Positions 35,001 through 42,400 of a DNA stretch of 64,000 nt are shown here, piece by piece. A model generated the notes under the pieces. It saw nothing but the letters and a program-made list of their open reading frames with translations. It ran no database searches and was not told the DNA's origin. The DNA lies in NCBI GenBank assembly GCA_002435755.1, contig DIYH01000046.1:1-64000 (forward strand). The letters are read 5' to 3'. A program made the position numbers and the translations under genes. Positions within the stretch are counted from its first letter, which is position 1; every line of letters starts with the position of its first letter. Origin of the DNA: Flammeovirgaceae bacterium UBA6059 (GTDB lineage Bacteria; Bacteroidota; Bacteroidia; Cytophagales; Cyclobacteriaceae).

Positions 35001-38000
35001 CAGTAGCTTCAATACTTAAAATCGGGTCTGGTGTCATGTCGGCAACTGCAATACTCGTCAGCTCAATTCCGCATCCTGATGATATCTCAGCCACCCTGAG
35101 TGAATAAGTATCAGCCACAAGGTTTCCTAACTCCAGTTCGGTCCCAATTGGATTAGAAATATCTGGATCATCTGCCCAAATGATTTCGAATTCTTGAACA
35201 TCATCTACTTTACTTATCCCATCCACTGTTATATCATCAATCTTGATATGTCCATTTAGGGGCTCGCAGAAAGTCTGATCAATAATACTAAATGAGACAT
35301 CTACGACACTCGGTTCTTCCAATAGGGTGACTGTCCATTCATAGGTAGTAACTCCATCTTCGGCAATGACCATATAGGCAACTGGCTGATTGAAATCCTG
35401 ACTAGATACAGCTGACTCTTGTAACTCGCCATCTACATAAGCTAAAGCTCCCTGGCTTAATTCGAAAGAAGGTATGTTTGAAAATTCTTTGCACCCTACT
35501 CTAACTTCTACAGTCCTGTTAAACAAGTCAATAGACTCAAGCGCTGATTGCGAATTGAATTTAAAACTCAGGAAATCTGCTTCATTGGACAGCCCGCGCT
35601 GAGTACGTATGAGTTCAGAGGTACCTTTACCACCCTTTGCATTGATCCAGTTGATAATAACCTGACCAGTACTTACGTCGACCTCAGTAGAGGTCACATG
35701 GTAAGAATGACTTAGGCCAATTGGGGTGAATAATTCACCACAATCAAAACTCACTTGCTCCAGCACCTTGGGTTGATTGTAAAACTGACTTTCCACTCCA
35801 AATGATAGGTCTGAAATCTCATATAGGTGATTATCAATGGCGGTAATAGTTAGGTCAGTCTCTATATCTTGAATTATACTCTCTCCAAAAGCATAAGTAG
35901 ATGAAACCGTGTACACACCTGAAAGATTGTATTCACAAATAGATCTAGGATTATTTATCAATATTGGCCTGGATGACCTTTTTATACCGGGGATTTCAGT
36001 GCTAGCAAGCTGACATTGATAATATGCCGGTGATATATCTGTAACTGTCAAGATGTCCTCATTCTCTGACAGCAACTCATTATTTCGATACCACTTGAGC
36101 TGACTATTTGTACTGTTCGTAGGAAGCGGACATGCAAGATCGGTAGGTTGAGTGGGTTGAATATAAACAGTAGCTCCTACAAGATTTTGTGGTGTATATA
36201 TGTTTTTTTGTCTGTAGCTTGCCGTCATATCAAGTACGGCTATATCATTTTGGCTTACGTTGAGTGAAAGTGCTGAATTTCCTGAAGTGAAGTTTGGTGT
36301 TTGGGTGAGGTTATTAGCTGATAAGTCAAGAAGCTTTAGAGTCGAAGATGTTGATTGAACATTTTCAATTCTTATCTGATTGTTACGCCCATTTATTATT
36401 TCTAAGCCTTCTAATTCAAGCAACGAAGAGGGTAGGCTACTCAGTTTATTATTCCTTAAATCGAGTTTTCTTAAGCTAGACATATTCGACCAATTATCTG
36501 GTAGATCTGTTAGGCCATTATCAACTAAACTCAAGCAAGATAGGCCGCTGAGTTGGTTTAGTATGTGGAGATCGTAAAATGAGTTGTAGTCCAATACAAG
36601 AGTATCCAAGTCGGTTAGTGAAGCTAGACCACTTGGAAGCCCACGATTAATATTAAGACCTTCGAAGTTAAGACTTATTACCTTGTCTTGATCAGACAAT
36701 TTCACTCCCAACCAATCTTTTACATTAGCTCTCATGTCCCATGACAGATTGCCCCCAAGAGCCTCATAGATTTGAACCAAAATCATCGAATCTTCATCAA
36801 TGGATTTCAATGGCCTAACCCTGATATTATCGACAAATAGATTGTTGCCTCCTTCAAAAGATGCAGTGAACGCCAAGTTAAATGGTTCTTCATCTACCTC
36901 TGGACTGAATACAACACCCTCTTGAAACCAATCGTCAAGTTGCGGTACAAACTCTTGCTCGGAGAACAAACCTTTCGACAGATTATCCTGTGATTGCGAA
37001 TAAATCTGGTCAGGTTCTCTACCGCAGAATGTCTCAACAGAAATACTTAATCGGTCTGAATATCCTTCTCTTTTTTTGTAGGCATAATCAAACTGCAGCA
37101 AGAAATCTGAGTTCAGATTTTCAGTTACTGCTATTGTATAGAATCGACTTGTATTTACAGTTCCAGGGAAACTGGAGAATGAGCTTAGCCAAACACTTTT
37201 GTTTCCATGCAAGGAGTATTCATTGTTTATTCCAAACAAAAAGAGTCCATCGCTCTCTGTTTCAATCTGGTTAATATTTACATACTCTTCAAAACTCTCA
37301 TTTATGTCGACATTTGGATCTGGCGTGGGTCTAACTATCACATAGTCACTAAATATTAATTCGTCATCTCCTTCATCACCGCTCACCGAGAGTGTGACTT
37401 GATACTCACCCGGTTGATCAAAACTTACTATCGGGTTTCTTTCATTTGATTGAAGTGGTTGTCCTCCCTCAAAAGTCCAGTTCCATGAACGTGCGCCTAC
37501 CGACAAATCTGTAAAGATGATCTCATCAAATTGACAAACCTTTCTTTGATCCGCTATAAAGTTTGCCTGAACAGGGAATGCCTTTAGATAACTCCTATCG
37601 TTTACATAAGAATTCCTGATGCGCTCGATTTGACCAAGCGTAAATGAGTCCCGACAACTGCCCCTGCTGTAGGACATGAGATTCCGAGTATCAGGGTCAT
37701 ATGCTTGATTCTTAGCATCCAAAAATGTACCTATGTATTCGCAGGCATTGTTCACCTGATTAGTCAACAATGGGTCCGCCGGAGTATCGCAGATCAAATC
37801 CCCCGACACTCCACAGTTCGAACCATCGACAAGTTCATCGGTAGAGTTGTATGAGTTAGAATCACCATGCGTATGAATTAGATTAAAAAAATGTCCTATT
37901 TCATGTGCCAGAGTATTTCCTTCCAGCCCACATGCCTGTGACATTATTATCCTACTCGGACCTTGATTAGGTAGGTAAGCATAACCGCAGGCTGTACCCA

Positions 38001-38451
38001 CAAGAAATCGAATACTGCCTACATAATAAATATTTATCGCATCCGGCAAATCCCGGGCATCAGCCATTTGATCCTCTTCAGTCACATCGAAATCATACAA
38101 CTGTGTACTGTTAACATAATCGAGTTGATCAATGTAAAATTGTATGCCCGAAGCTGAATAAATATGATTCACATCGGCAATTTCATTATAAAGGTATTCT
38201 TCTGATACTCCACCCTGACCATCTGAATCTCGAAACACATGGATATTTAGAGCTAAACGGGTAAGTGGGAAAAACCCCTCATTGTCAGCGATATCAAGCT
38301 GGCGTGCGGTTCTCGATGACAAGGAGTTTTTGACTAATTCGATATTAGACACAGTGCCGCAGCTAATTTCTTGAGATAAAGCTTGACAAGGAAATAAGGC
38401 TATCAGAGCTGCTAAAAAACCCATTCCAACTTTGAGAGTCTTAATAATCAT
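32014..38451 (-). CDS. Giant secreted M43-like metalloprotease with PKD, LRR, SprB-type repeats and T9SS sorting domain
   Basis: 2145 residues. A signal peptide covers about 1-27. The catalytic domain (about 60-290) is pappalysin-like (M43): HEIGHFFNLIH puts zinc ligands at His183, His187 and His193 with Glu184 as base, and NLMSYS at 257-262 is the Met-turn, followed by CRDSFTLGQIERIRN. The usual Gly between the second and third His is Asn190. Then come a PKD domain (about 300-375), a jelly-roll-like module (about 385-550), leucine-rich repeats (about 590-740; LRKLDLRNNKLSSLPSSL), at least six SprB-type repeats of about 80 residues with the C-x-x-P-N-G pattern, a SdrD/CnaB-like segment and a C-terminal T9SS type A sorting domain (LYPNPTDNQVNLGF, ending KRVIRR). 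It is likely exported through T9SS to the cell surface or medium. Confidence 0.88.
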   Translation of the reverse strand: MIIKTLKVGMGFLAALIALFPCQALSQEISCGTVSNIELVKNSLSSRTARQLDIADNEGFFPLTRLALNIHVFRDSDGQGGVSEEYLYNEIADVNHIYSASGIQFYIDQLDYVNSTQLYDFDVTEEDQMADARDLPDAINIYYVGSIRFLVGTACGYAYLPNQGPSRIIMSQACGLEGNTLAHEIGHFFNLIHTHGDSNSYNSTDELVDGSNCGVSGDLICDTPADPLLTNQVNNACEYIGTFLDAKNQAYDPDTRNLMSYSRGSCRDSFTLGQIERIRNSYVNDRSYLKAFPVQANFIADQRKVCQFDEIIFTDLSVGARSWNWTFEGGQPLQSNERNPIVSFDQPGEYQVTLSVSGDEGDDELIFSDYVIVRPTPDPNVDINESFEEYVNINQIETESDGLFLFGINNEYSLHGNKSVWLSSFSSFPGTVNTSRFYTIAVTENLNSDFLLQFDYAYKKREGYSDRLSISVETFCGREPDQIYSQSQDNLSKGLFSEQEFVPQLDDWFQEGVVFSPEVDEEPFNLAFTASFEGGNNLFVDNIRVRPLKSIDEDSMILVQIYEALGGNLSWDMRANVKDWLGVKLSDQDKVISLNFEGLNINRGLPSGLASLTDLDTLVLDYNSFYDLHILNQLSGLSCLSLVDNGLTDLPDNWSNMSSLRKLDLRNNKLSSLPSSLLELEGLEIINGRNNQIRIENVQSTSSTLKLLDLSANNLTQTPNFTSGNSALSLNVSQNDIAVLDMTASYRQKNIYTPQNLVGATVYIQPTQPTDLACPLPTNSTNSQLKWYRNNELLSENEDILTVTDISPAYYQCQLASTEIPGIKRSSRPILINNPRSICEYNLSGVYTVSSTYAFGESIIQDIETDLTITAIDNHLYEISDLSFGVESQFYNQPKVLEQVSFDCGELFTPIGLSHSYHVTSTEVDVSTGQVIINWINAKGGKGTSELIRTQRGLSNEADFLSFKFNSQSALESIDLFNRTVEVRVGCKEFSNIPSFELSQGALAYVDGELQESAVSSQDFNQPVAYMVIAEDGVTTYEWTVTLLEEPSVVDVSFSIIDQTFCEPLNGHIKIDDITVDGISKVDDVQEFEIIWADDPDISNPIGTELELGNLVADTYSLRVAEISSGCGIELTSIAVADMTPDPILSIEATEVDKSCGGIHTGEISTSIQGLTSPTAVSWEIRQNDSWVNLDQYKGLEVIEAVQSGTYRQTINDLVSGCQFIQEVNVVSQPSVVEVAVSIMPETDCSDPNGSLQITSVIQDGLNLGLSGDNFLIEWYDSPNLEFVIGTNYVLDNLTSGNYYLKVTESALLCESRTYSFFVPSSTLSGDLGVDSKQNNTLCSAFERNGTISVSVDQSTEGFSFDWYSGTGVESSPIHTGASISQISGGTYTVVATSTTGSEKGCYSSLTTSIIDDIDELSLTLTSTPTTNCESPNGTVEVEKFTVDGQEVPIRGIYEIEWSTNLFFGSILSTRESLSNLPEMEYFARVTNAVTGCETGTVSVRVESEFPTIEASLLIQSNTNCQKPFNGQIELEGLEPLSDYGFSWYDQNIESKEEPISTETELSNLYSGEYFLAIKHLESGCTKDFIAQVGEKSAIPEVKVRVNDQTNCALPNGSLGIAEVIEGGVSRYITDYRIEWSETEDFSSETWITSELTDLAANDYYVKVFNPLSGCKTEALKYTVRSDTMEPIISLVNINSEKPAFDESGEIEINVEYSGAYTIGWYNAEDLTSTIGSELVLDGLQSGSYTVLVNSDMGCTTSTEFEIPLDSRKLQSIEFDLPSEVFVDTESIILTATSSSGQEVRFGLKSGPGRVLLGELDVLGTGEIELIAEVEANDEYFAASTTFKITVKPLLSISGLVIGGASSGQVSLYGGQWQQVAVTSFSAGEYAIDDLEPGYYYLEVSPSSIIDSQDLITYYPNVYSWQESVLLEVVEDMIINVELISAPTNDVGSSVEGIVGHIDGNTLFTIGELKEVSEPVRGTKVYLIDQSSGMVEAAGVTSFDGSVSFDLIPTGNYHLFFNEIGNELDLSSVVLSIDDNSKENTFTLEIGDTDQINLVVISGIDEWSGGELTLYPNPTDNQVNLGFESRLIDVVSLRTYNLTGALMETQEILPGISNHALDLSTYPSGTYLIHLTDHQGSLIKRVIRR

Positions 38452-38918
38452 TCTGGATTATTTAAAGGAGAAATACGAATATACAAATAAGCAAGGAGTT
38501 AAAATCGCAGAAGTCATTATTGTGTCCTCAAATAGTCTTTCGGCGTACATTAAATCATACTCCAAATAGCAAAAAAAGCTGAGATTGCTCTCAGCTCTAT
38601 GCAGTCCGTAGGGGAATCCAAATTATGATATTGCCTGATACTCTATTTTACTTCGTGATATACTCTGTAGAACTCATTTGAGAATTTTGATAGTGGATTT
38701 CACCATAATTTACCTTATTTGACTCGACCTGCAACTCGACCTTTACAAATGAACCCTCTAATCAAGCAGGTGTTTGACTTGGACAGAAAAGATTTGTCTT
38801 CACCATGAAAACTCTGAAATAGAATAATAAAGAACAAAAACTAAATTGAAGTAAAACCTAATAGGTTAAATACAATATCATTGATCTTCAAGTAAATTTT
38901 ATGCTTATTTCAGGAGTA
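38452..38918. other. Intergenic region, 467 bases
   Basis: Contains one terminator hairpin (38571-38596). Further right, minus-strand reading from about 38758 to 38648 is open for some 36 codons with protein-like composition but no start codon or family match, so it may be a decayed gene end. Nothing else is recognised. Confidence 0.4.
38571..38596 (-). terminator. Intrinsic terminator hairpin
   Basis: AGCTGAGA pairs perfectly with TCTCAGCT around TTGC, and the minus strand continues with seven T residues. It would stop transcripts coming from the galK/GIY-YIG side before the large protease gene. Confidence 0.78.
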
Positions 38919-39086
38919 TTAAAACCAAAAATAGTAATATCTGACCATCGCCCAGTTTGACCTACCATTCTTTCCATAGTGGTCCTTAAAACGCCCTTCT
39001 ATATCAATTGATTGACCAACATAGATCATCTCATTTTCTAGTAGAAGTACGTAGATGTAAATTTCTTCATGTTCTTGGTTCTTCAT
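38919..39086 (-). pseudogene. Truncated GIY-YIG endonuclease-like fragment
   Basis: 55 codons from ATG 39086. The first half of a GIY-YIG (UvrC N-terminal type) nuclease domain is recognisable: EIYIYVLLLENEMIYVGQS, then the conserved Arg-containing helix IEGRFKDHYGKNGRSNW. After this the reading ends with AMVRYYYFWF and a stop, where intact relatives continue for another 30-40 residues carrying the catalytic Glu and a final strand. It is therefore probably a remnant, or at best a very small protein without a complete active site. A long perfect inverted repeat lies immediately upstream, suggesting mobile-element or rearrangement history. Confidence 0.55.
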
Positions 39087-39092
39087 TTTAGT

Positions 39093-39136
39093 TCTGGTTA
39101 TATGAAACAATTGTTTAATTGTTTCATATAACCAGA
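39093..39136. repeat. Perfect 20-base-pair inverted repeat
   Basis: The arm TCTGGTTATATGAAACAATT (39093-39112) is followed by GTTT and then its exact reverse complement (39117-39136). There is no U tract, so it is not a standard terminator. It abuts the start of the GIY-YIG fragment. Confidence 0.85.
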
Positions 39137-39339
39137 CATCTTATGCGCAGGCATATGGAAGGCATGGCTTTTTATCCTTACGATTGGAAAGGCAGAGCTC
39201 GACTAATGATCAAAAGGCAAGCACCGATTTGCAAGAGTCTCAGATAAGTGGTCTGAGATTTGCACAAGTGAGAATTGTTGATTCTGGTTTAACTAGAGAG
39301 ATTGACTAACTAATTCAAACTGAATTATGGTCTTAGAAT

Positions 39340-40479
39340 TCAGACCACCATACACCCACTTGATATTCGTATGGGTATTAACCGCAGTGACAGATGAAAT
39401 TGCCTGCGGTACTTCTTCTTCATCTCACCTACTACTACATCTAAGTTTCTATCTTTTGTAATAGCCAATACACAACCGCCAAAACCGCCACCCACTTGGC
39501 GCGCTCCAAGTACCTCTTCGTATTGCACCAATTCATCAACAAGAAAGTCTGTTTCTTCACATGTAATCTCAAAATCCTCTTTGAGACTTTTATGTCCAGC
39601 GAGTAGACATTGTCCTGCACTTTCAAAATCGCGGTTCCTCAGCAGCGAAACTATTTCTTTGACTCTGATATTCTCAGAAACAACATGTTTAGCTCTGCGA
39701 AATTCTTCATCGGATAAGTTAGATTGTTGTTCCTCGATTAAGTTGATGGATACATCTTGATAACTATTCACAGCTACTGATAGGTTTTTCAATTTTTCAA
39801 TGGCCGAATGACATTCCTGCCTCCTAACATTATACATTGAAGTTTCCAAGGCATGAGTCACACCTGAATCAATCAATAAAAGCTTGTATCCAGAGATATC
39901 AAATTCATGAGCGGTATGCTCCAATGTCCTACAATTAAGTTCGAGTACATGATTTGTAATTCCGAATACACTCGCAAATTGATCCATGATGCCACATTCA
40001 ACTCCTCCAAATTCATGTTCTGATTTTTGGGCGATTTTGGCAATGGTCCATTTATCAAGTTTGAGGTTGAATAACTCCGATAATCCGTAACCTAGACCAC
40101 AGCATAAGGCCGCCGAGCTTGAAAGACCTGCTCCCTGGGGAATATTGCCTGATAGTACAACATCAAAGTGACCTATATACGAAGCTAATTCATTAATAAC
40201 GCCAAGCAGTAGGTTGATCCATTTGTCCTCCGTCTGTTCAATTTTATTCTTGTCAAACTCATACAATTGCTCAAAATCCGCCGAATAAAGTCTAATCTGA
40301 GGCCCTGATGACTTAGCTAAGGCAAAATAATTAGCGTAATCGATGGCAGCAGGTAGTACAAAACCCTCATTATAGTCCGTATGCTCGCCAATTAAGTTAA
40401 TTCTCCCAGGAGCTTTGACAATAACTTCTGACGGGTAACCAAACTTAGATTTGAAAACCTTAACTACTCTCTGCTTCAT
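39340..40479 (-). CDS. galK: Galactokinase
   Basis: 379 residues from ATG 40479, giving MKQRVVKVFKSKFGYPSEV, which matches the usual lead into the galactokinase signature. The GHMP motifs are present: substrate-binding APGRINLIGEHTDYNEGFV, the ATP loop PQGAGLSSSAALCCGLGYGL, CGIMDQFASVFG with the catalytic Asp, and the C-terminal GARQVGGGFGGCVLAI. It phosphorylates D-galactose for the Leloir pathway. Longer starts (ATG 40512 or 40563) are possible. It is separated by about 350 bases from the sulfatase gene. D-galactose is half of agar and porphyran, so the location beside those enzymes is sensible. A hairpin overlaps its stop codon. Confidence 0.95.
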   Translation of the reverse strand: MKQRVVKVFKSKFGYPSEVIVKAPGRINLIGEHTDYNEGFVLPAAIDYANYFALAKSSGPQIRLYSADFEQLYEFDKNKIEQTEDKWINLLLGVINELASYIGHFDVVLSGNIPQGAGLSSSAALCCGLGYGLSELFNLKLDKWTIAKIAQKSEHEFGGVECGIMDQFASVFGITNHVLELNCRTLEHTAHEFDISGYKLLLIDSGVTHALETSMYNVRRQECHSAIEKLKNLSVAVNSYQDVSINLIEEQQSNLSDEEFRRAKHVVSENIRVKEIVSLLRNRDFESAGQCLLAGHKSLKEDFEITCEETDFLVDELVQYEEVLGARQVGGGFGGCVLAITKDRNLDVVVGEMKKKYRRQFHLSLRLIPIRISSGCMVV

Positions 40480-40832
40480 TTCGTCGTTAATGTTAATTGC
40501 TGATGTAATCATGTGAACTATCGATAAACATCGAAAAAGCTCGTACCGCCATAGACGGTACAAGCAATTAAACTATGAAGAAGTATCTACTAGAATCCAT
40601 TCCTCAAAATCGATCAATAGTCTTACTAAAGATCGTTCGTTAGGTAAAAGCACTTACCCGCAGGTGCTAACTCAGATTTACGGCCCTACTAATACAGTCA
40701 ATCTTTTACAGGAATCTATTAGAGCTCGGTTCAAATGTATCAAACGGAGGTGTGTGCCGGAGATTTTCTAACTGGATGATAACTTGACAATTCATACCAA
40801 AATCTTAATAAGGCACTAATTAACACTTTAGA

Positions 40833-42392
40833 TCACTTGAGATCTAGCTGAGACCCATTCATTTTATGTTGGCCGACGATCTCCTTATATCTTTCAATCA
40901 TTTGGCTGAGCAGCTCAGGCTGATCATTAGCTGAGTTAGTCTGCTGTCCTGGGTCATTGCCCAGATCGTAGAGCAGATATTCCGAACTGTTACCTAATTC
41001 GATATTTACCCAGTCATTGATGGCAGGACCATCATAGGGTGGAATCATCACCCAATCCCCACAACGATAGGCCGTTCGAGAACTAGCCTCAAGAATCAAC
41101 TCATCGCGACCTTCATCGGACTTACCCATGAAAACGTCGATTAGGTCTTCACTATCTGCAAATCTTTGGTCCAATCCAATTAGAGATCCCAGCGAAGACA
41201 TCAAATCGATCTGACTCACCAGGGCATCACTCACTTTGGGCTCAATCATGCCCTGCCAATGGACAAAAAACGGCACCCGGGTTCCTGCCTCAAATAAACT
41301 GTATTTGCCTCCTCTGAGCCCAGCTGTAGCTTGATGAGCCCCATTGAGCTCAACAGCCTTATCGTAGTAGCCATCATTGAGTACGGGTCCATTATCACTG
41401 GTCAGTATGACCAGGGTGTTTTGCAGGATGCCTTCTGTTTCGAGCGTTTTCAAAAACTCACCAATCATCCAGTCCGCTTCAGCAATGACATCACCCCGCG
41501 GACCTAGCTCTGTAGCTCCTACAAAACGAGGGTGTGGTGTGCGAGGCACATGTGGTTGTTGCAAAGCATAATATAAGAAGAAGGGCTCTTCTTTATGTGC
41601 CTTCACATACGCCTGTGCCTTATTCAAAAACTCATCCGCCATATCCTCATCTTTCCATTTGGCGGACTCACCACCCTTCATATAGCCGATACGCGGTATA
41701 CCATTGACAATACTAGCATTATGACCATGATGCCATTTCATGGTAAGCAGTTCAGGATTGTCTTTGCCGGTAGGCTCGCCTTCAAAATTCTCCTCATAAC
41801 TTATCAGAATTGGGTCACTAGTGTCTAGTCCAACCACGCCACCATTCTCAATGTATACCGTCGGCACCCTGTCCTGGGTGGCTGCCATGATATACGAGTA
41901 ATCGAATCCAACTTCATTAGGACCTGGTGAAATATGCTCATTCCAATCAACATTGCCTCTACCTAGCCCCAGGTGCCATTTTCCTACAATTCCTGTATGA
42001 TAACCTTGGGATAGCAGCATTTTTGGAAGTGTCCATTCGCTGGTATCAATCAGGAGAGGTGCTGTTCCCGGCAATATGCGAGCATTCGCTTTTCTCCATG
42101 GATAAGTGCCGGTCAGTAAGGCATACCGACTGGGTGTACAGGTAGCTGAACTGGCATATCCATTCGTAAACCGTATGCCACCATTAGCAAGCCTATCCAT
42201 ATTCGGAGTGTTAATAGCGGTTGCCCCTTGTGTACCGACATCTCCATAACCCAAATCATCGAGGTAGATGATAACTATGTTCGGCTTGGTAATGTCCTCT
42301 GCTACATTCTTGTCCTGATCTACAACGCTACAAGATCCGATCAGGTAGAAAAGTGCAGTCGCCAGTATAGCTTGGGTAATAATTTTCTTCAT
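40833..42392 (-). CDS. S1-family sulfatase (lipoprotein)
   Basis: 519 residues. The leader MKKIITQAILATALFYLIGSC ends in a lipobox Cys21. The sulfatase signature is CTPSRYALLTG with Cys85, which must be converted to formylglycine by a separate maturase not seen here. Metal-binding IIYLDDLGYGDVG near 41-53, GKWHLGLG near 132, and TSDNGPVLN with the second Asp-Asn pair complete the active site. These enzymes remove sulfate esters from algal polysaccharides. Lipidation suggests a membrane-attached position facing the periplasm or surface. It lies eight bases downstream of the GH117-like gene and probably desulfates galactan oligosaccharides; the exact position attacked is unknown. Confidence 0.9.
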   Translation of the reverse strand: MKKIITQAILATALFYLIGSCSVVDQDKNVAEDITKPNIVIIYLDDLGYGDVGTQGATAINTPNMDRLANGGIRFTNGYASSATCTPSRYALLTGTYPWRKANARILPGTAPLLIDTSEWTLPKMLLSQGYHTGIVGKWHLGLGRGNVDWNEHISPGPNEVGFDYSYIMAATQDRVPTVYIENGGVVGLDTSDPILISYEENFEGEPTGKDNPELLTMKWHHGHNASIVNGIPRIGYMKGGESAKWKDEDMADEFLNKAQAYVKAHKEEPFFLYYALQQPHVPRTPHPRFVGATELGPRGDVIAEADWMIGEFLKTLETEGILQNTLVILTSDNGPVLNDGYYDKAVELNGAHQATAGLRGGKYSLFEAGTRVPFFVHWQGMIEPKVSDALVSQIDLMSSLGSLIGLDQRFADSEDLIDVFMGKSDEGRDELILEASSRTAYRCGDWVMIPPYDGPAINDWVNIELGNSSEYLLYDLGNDPGQQTNSANDQPELLSQMIERYKEIVGQHKMNGSQLDLK

Positions 42393-42400
42393 GATCGTAG

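Noticed and set aside
38648..38758. A short open minus-strand segment with protein-like composition
   Set aside because: About 36 codons with an upstream stop and no start; no recognisable family, so it is mentioned only as a possible gene remnant.
39238..39258. Hairpin TCTCAGA/TCTGAGA between galK and the GIY-YIG fragment
   Set aside because: Only seven base pairs and no T run; too weak to call a terminator.
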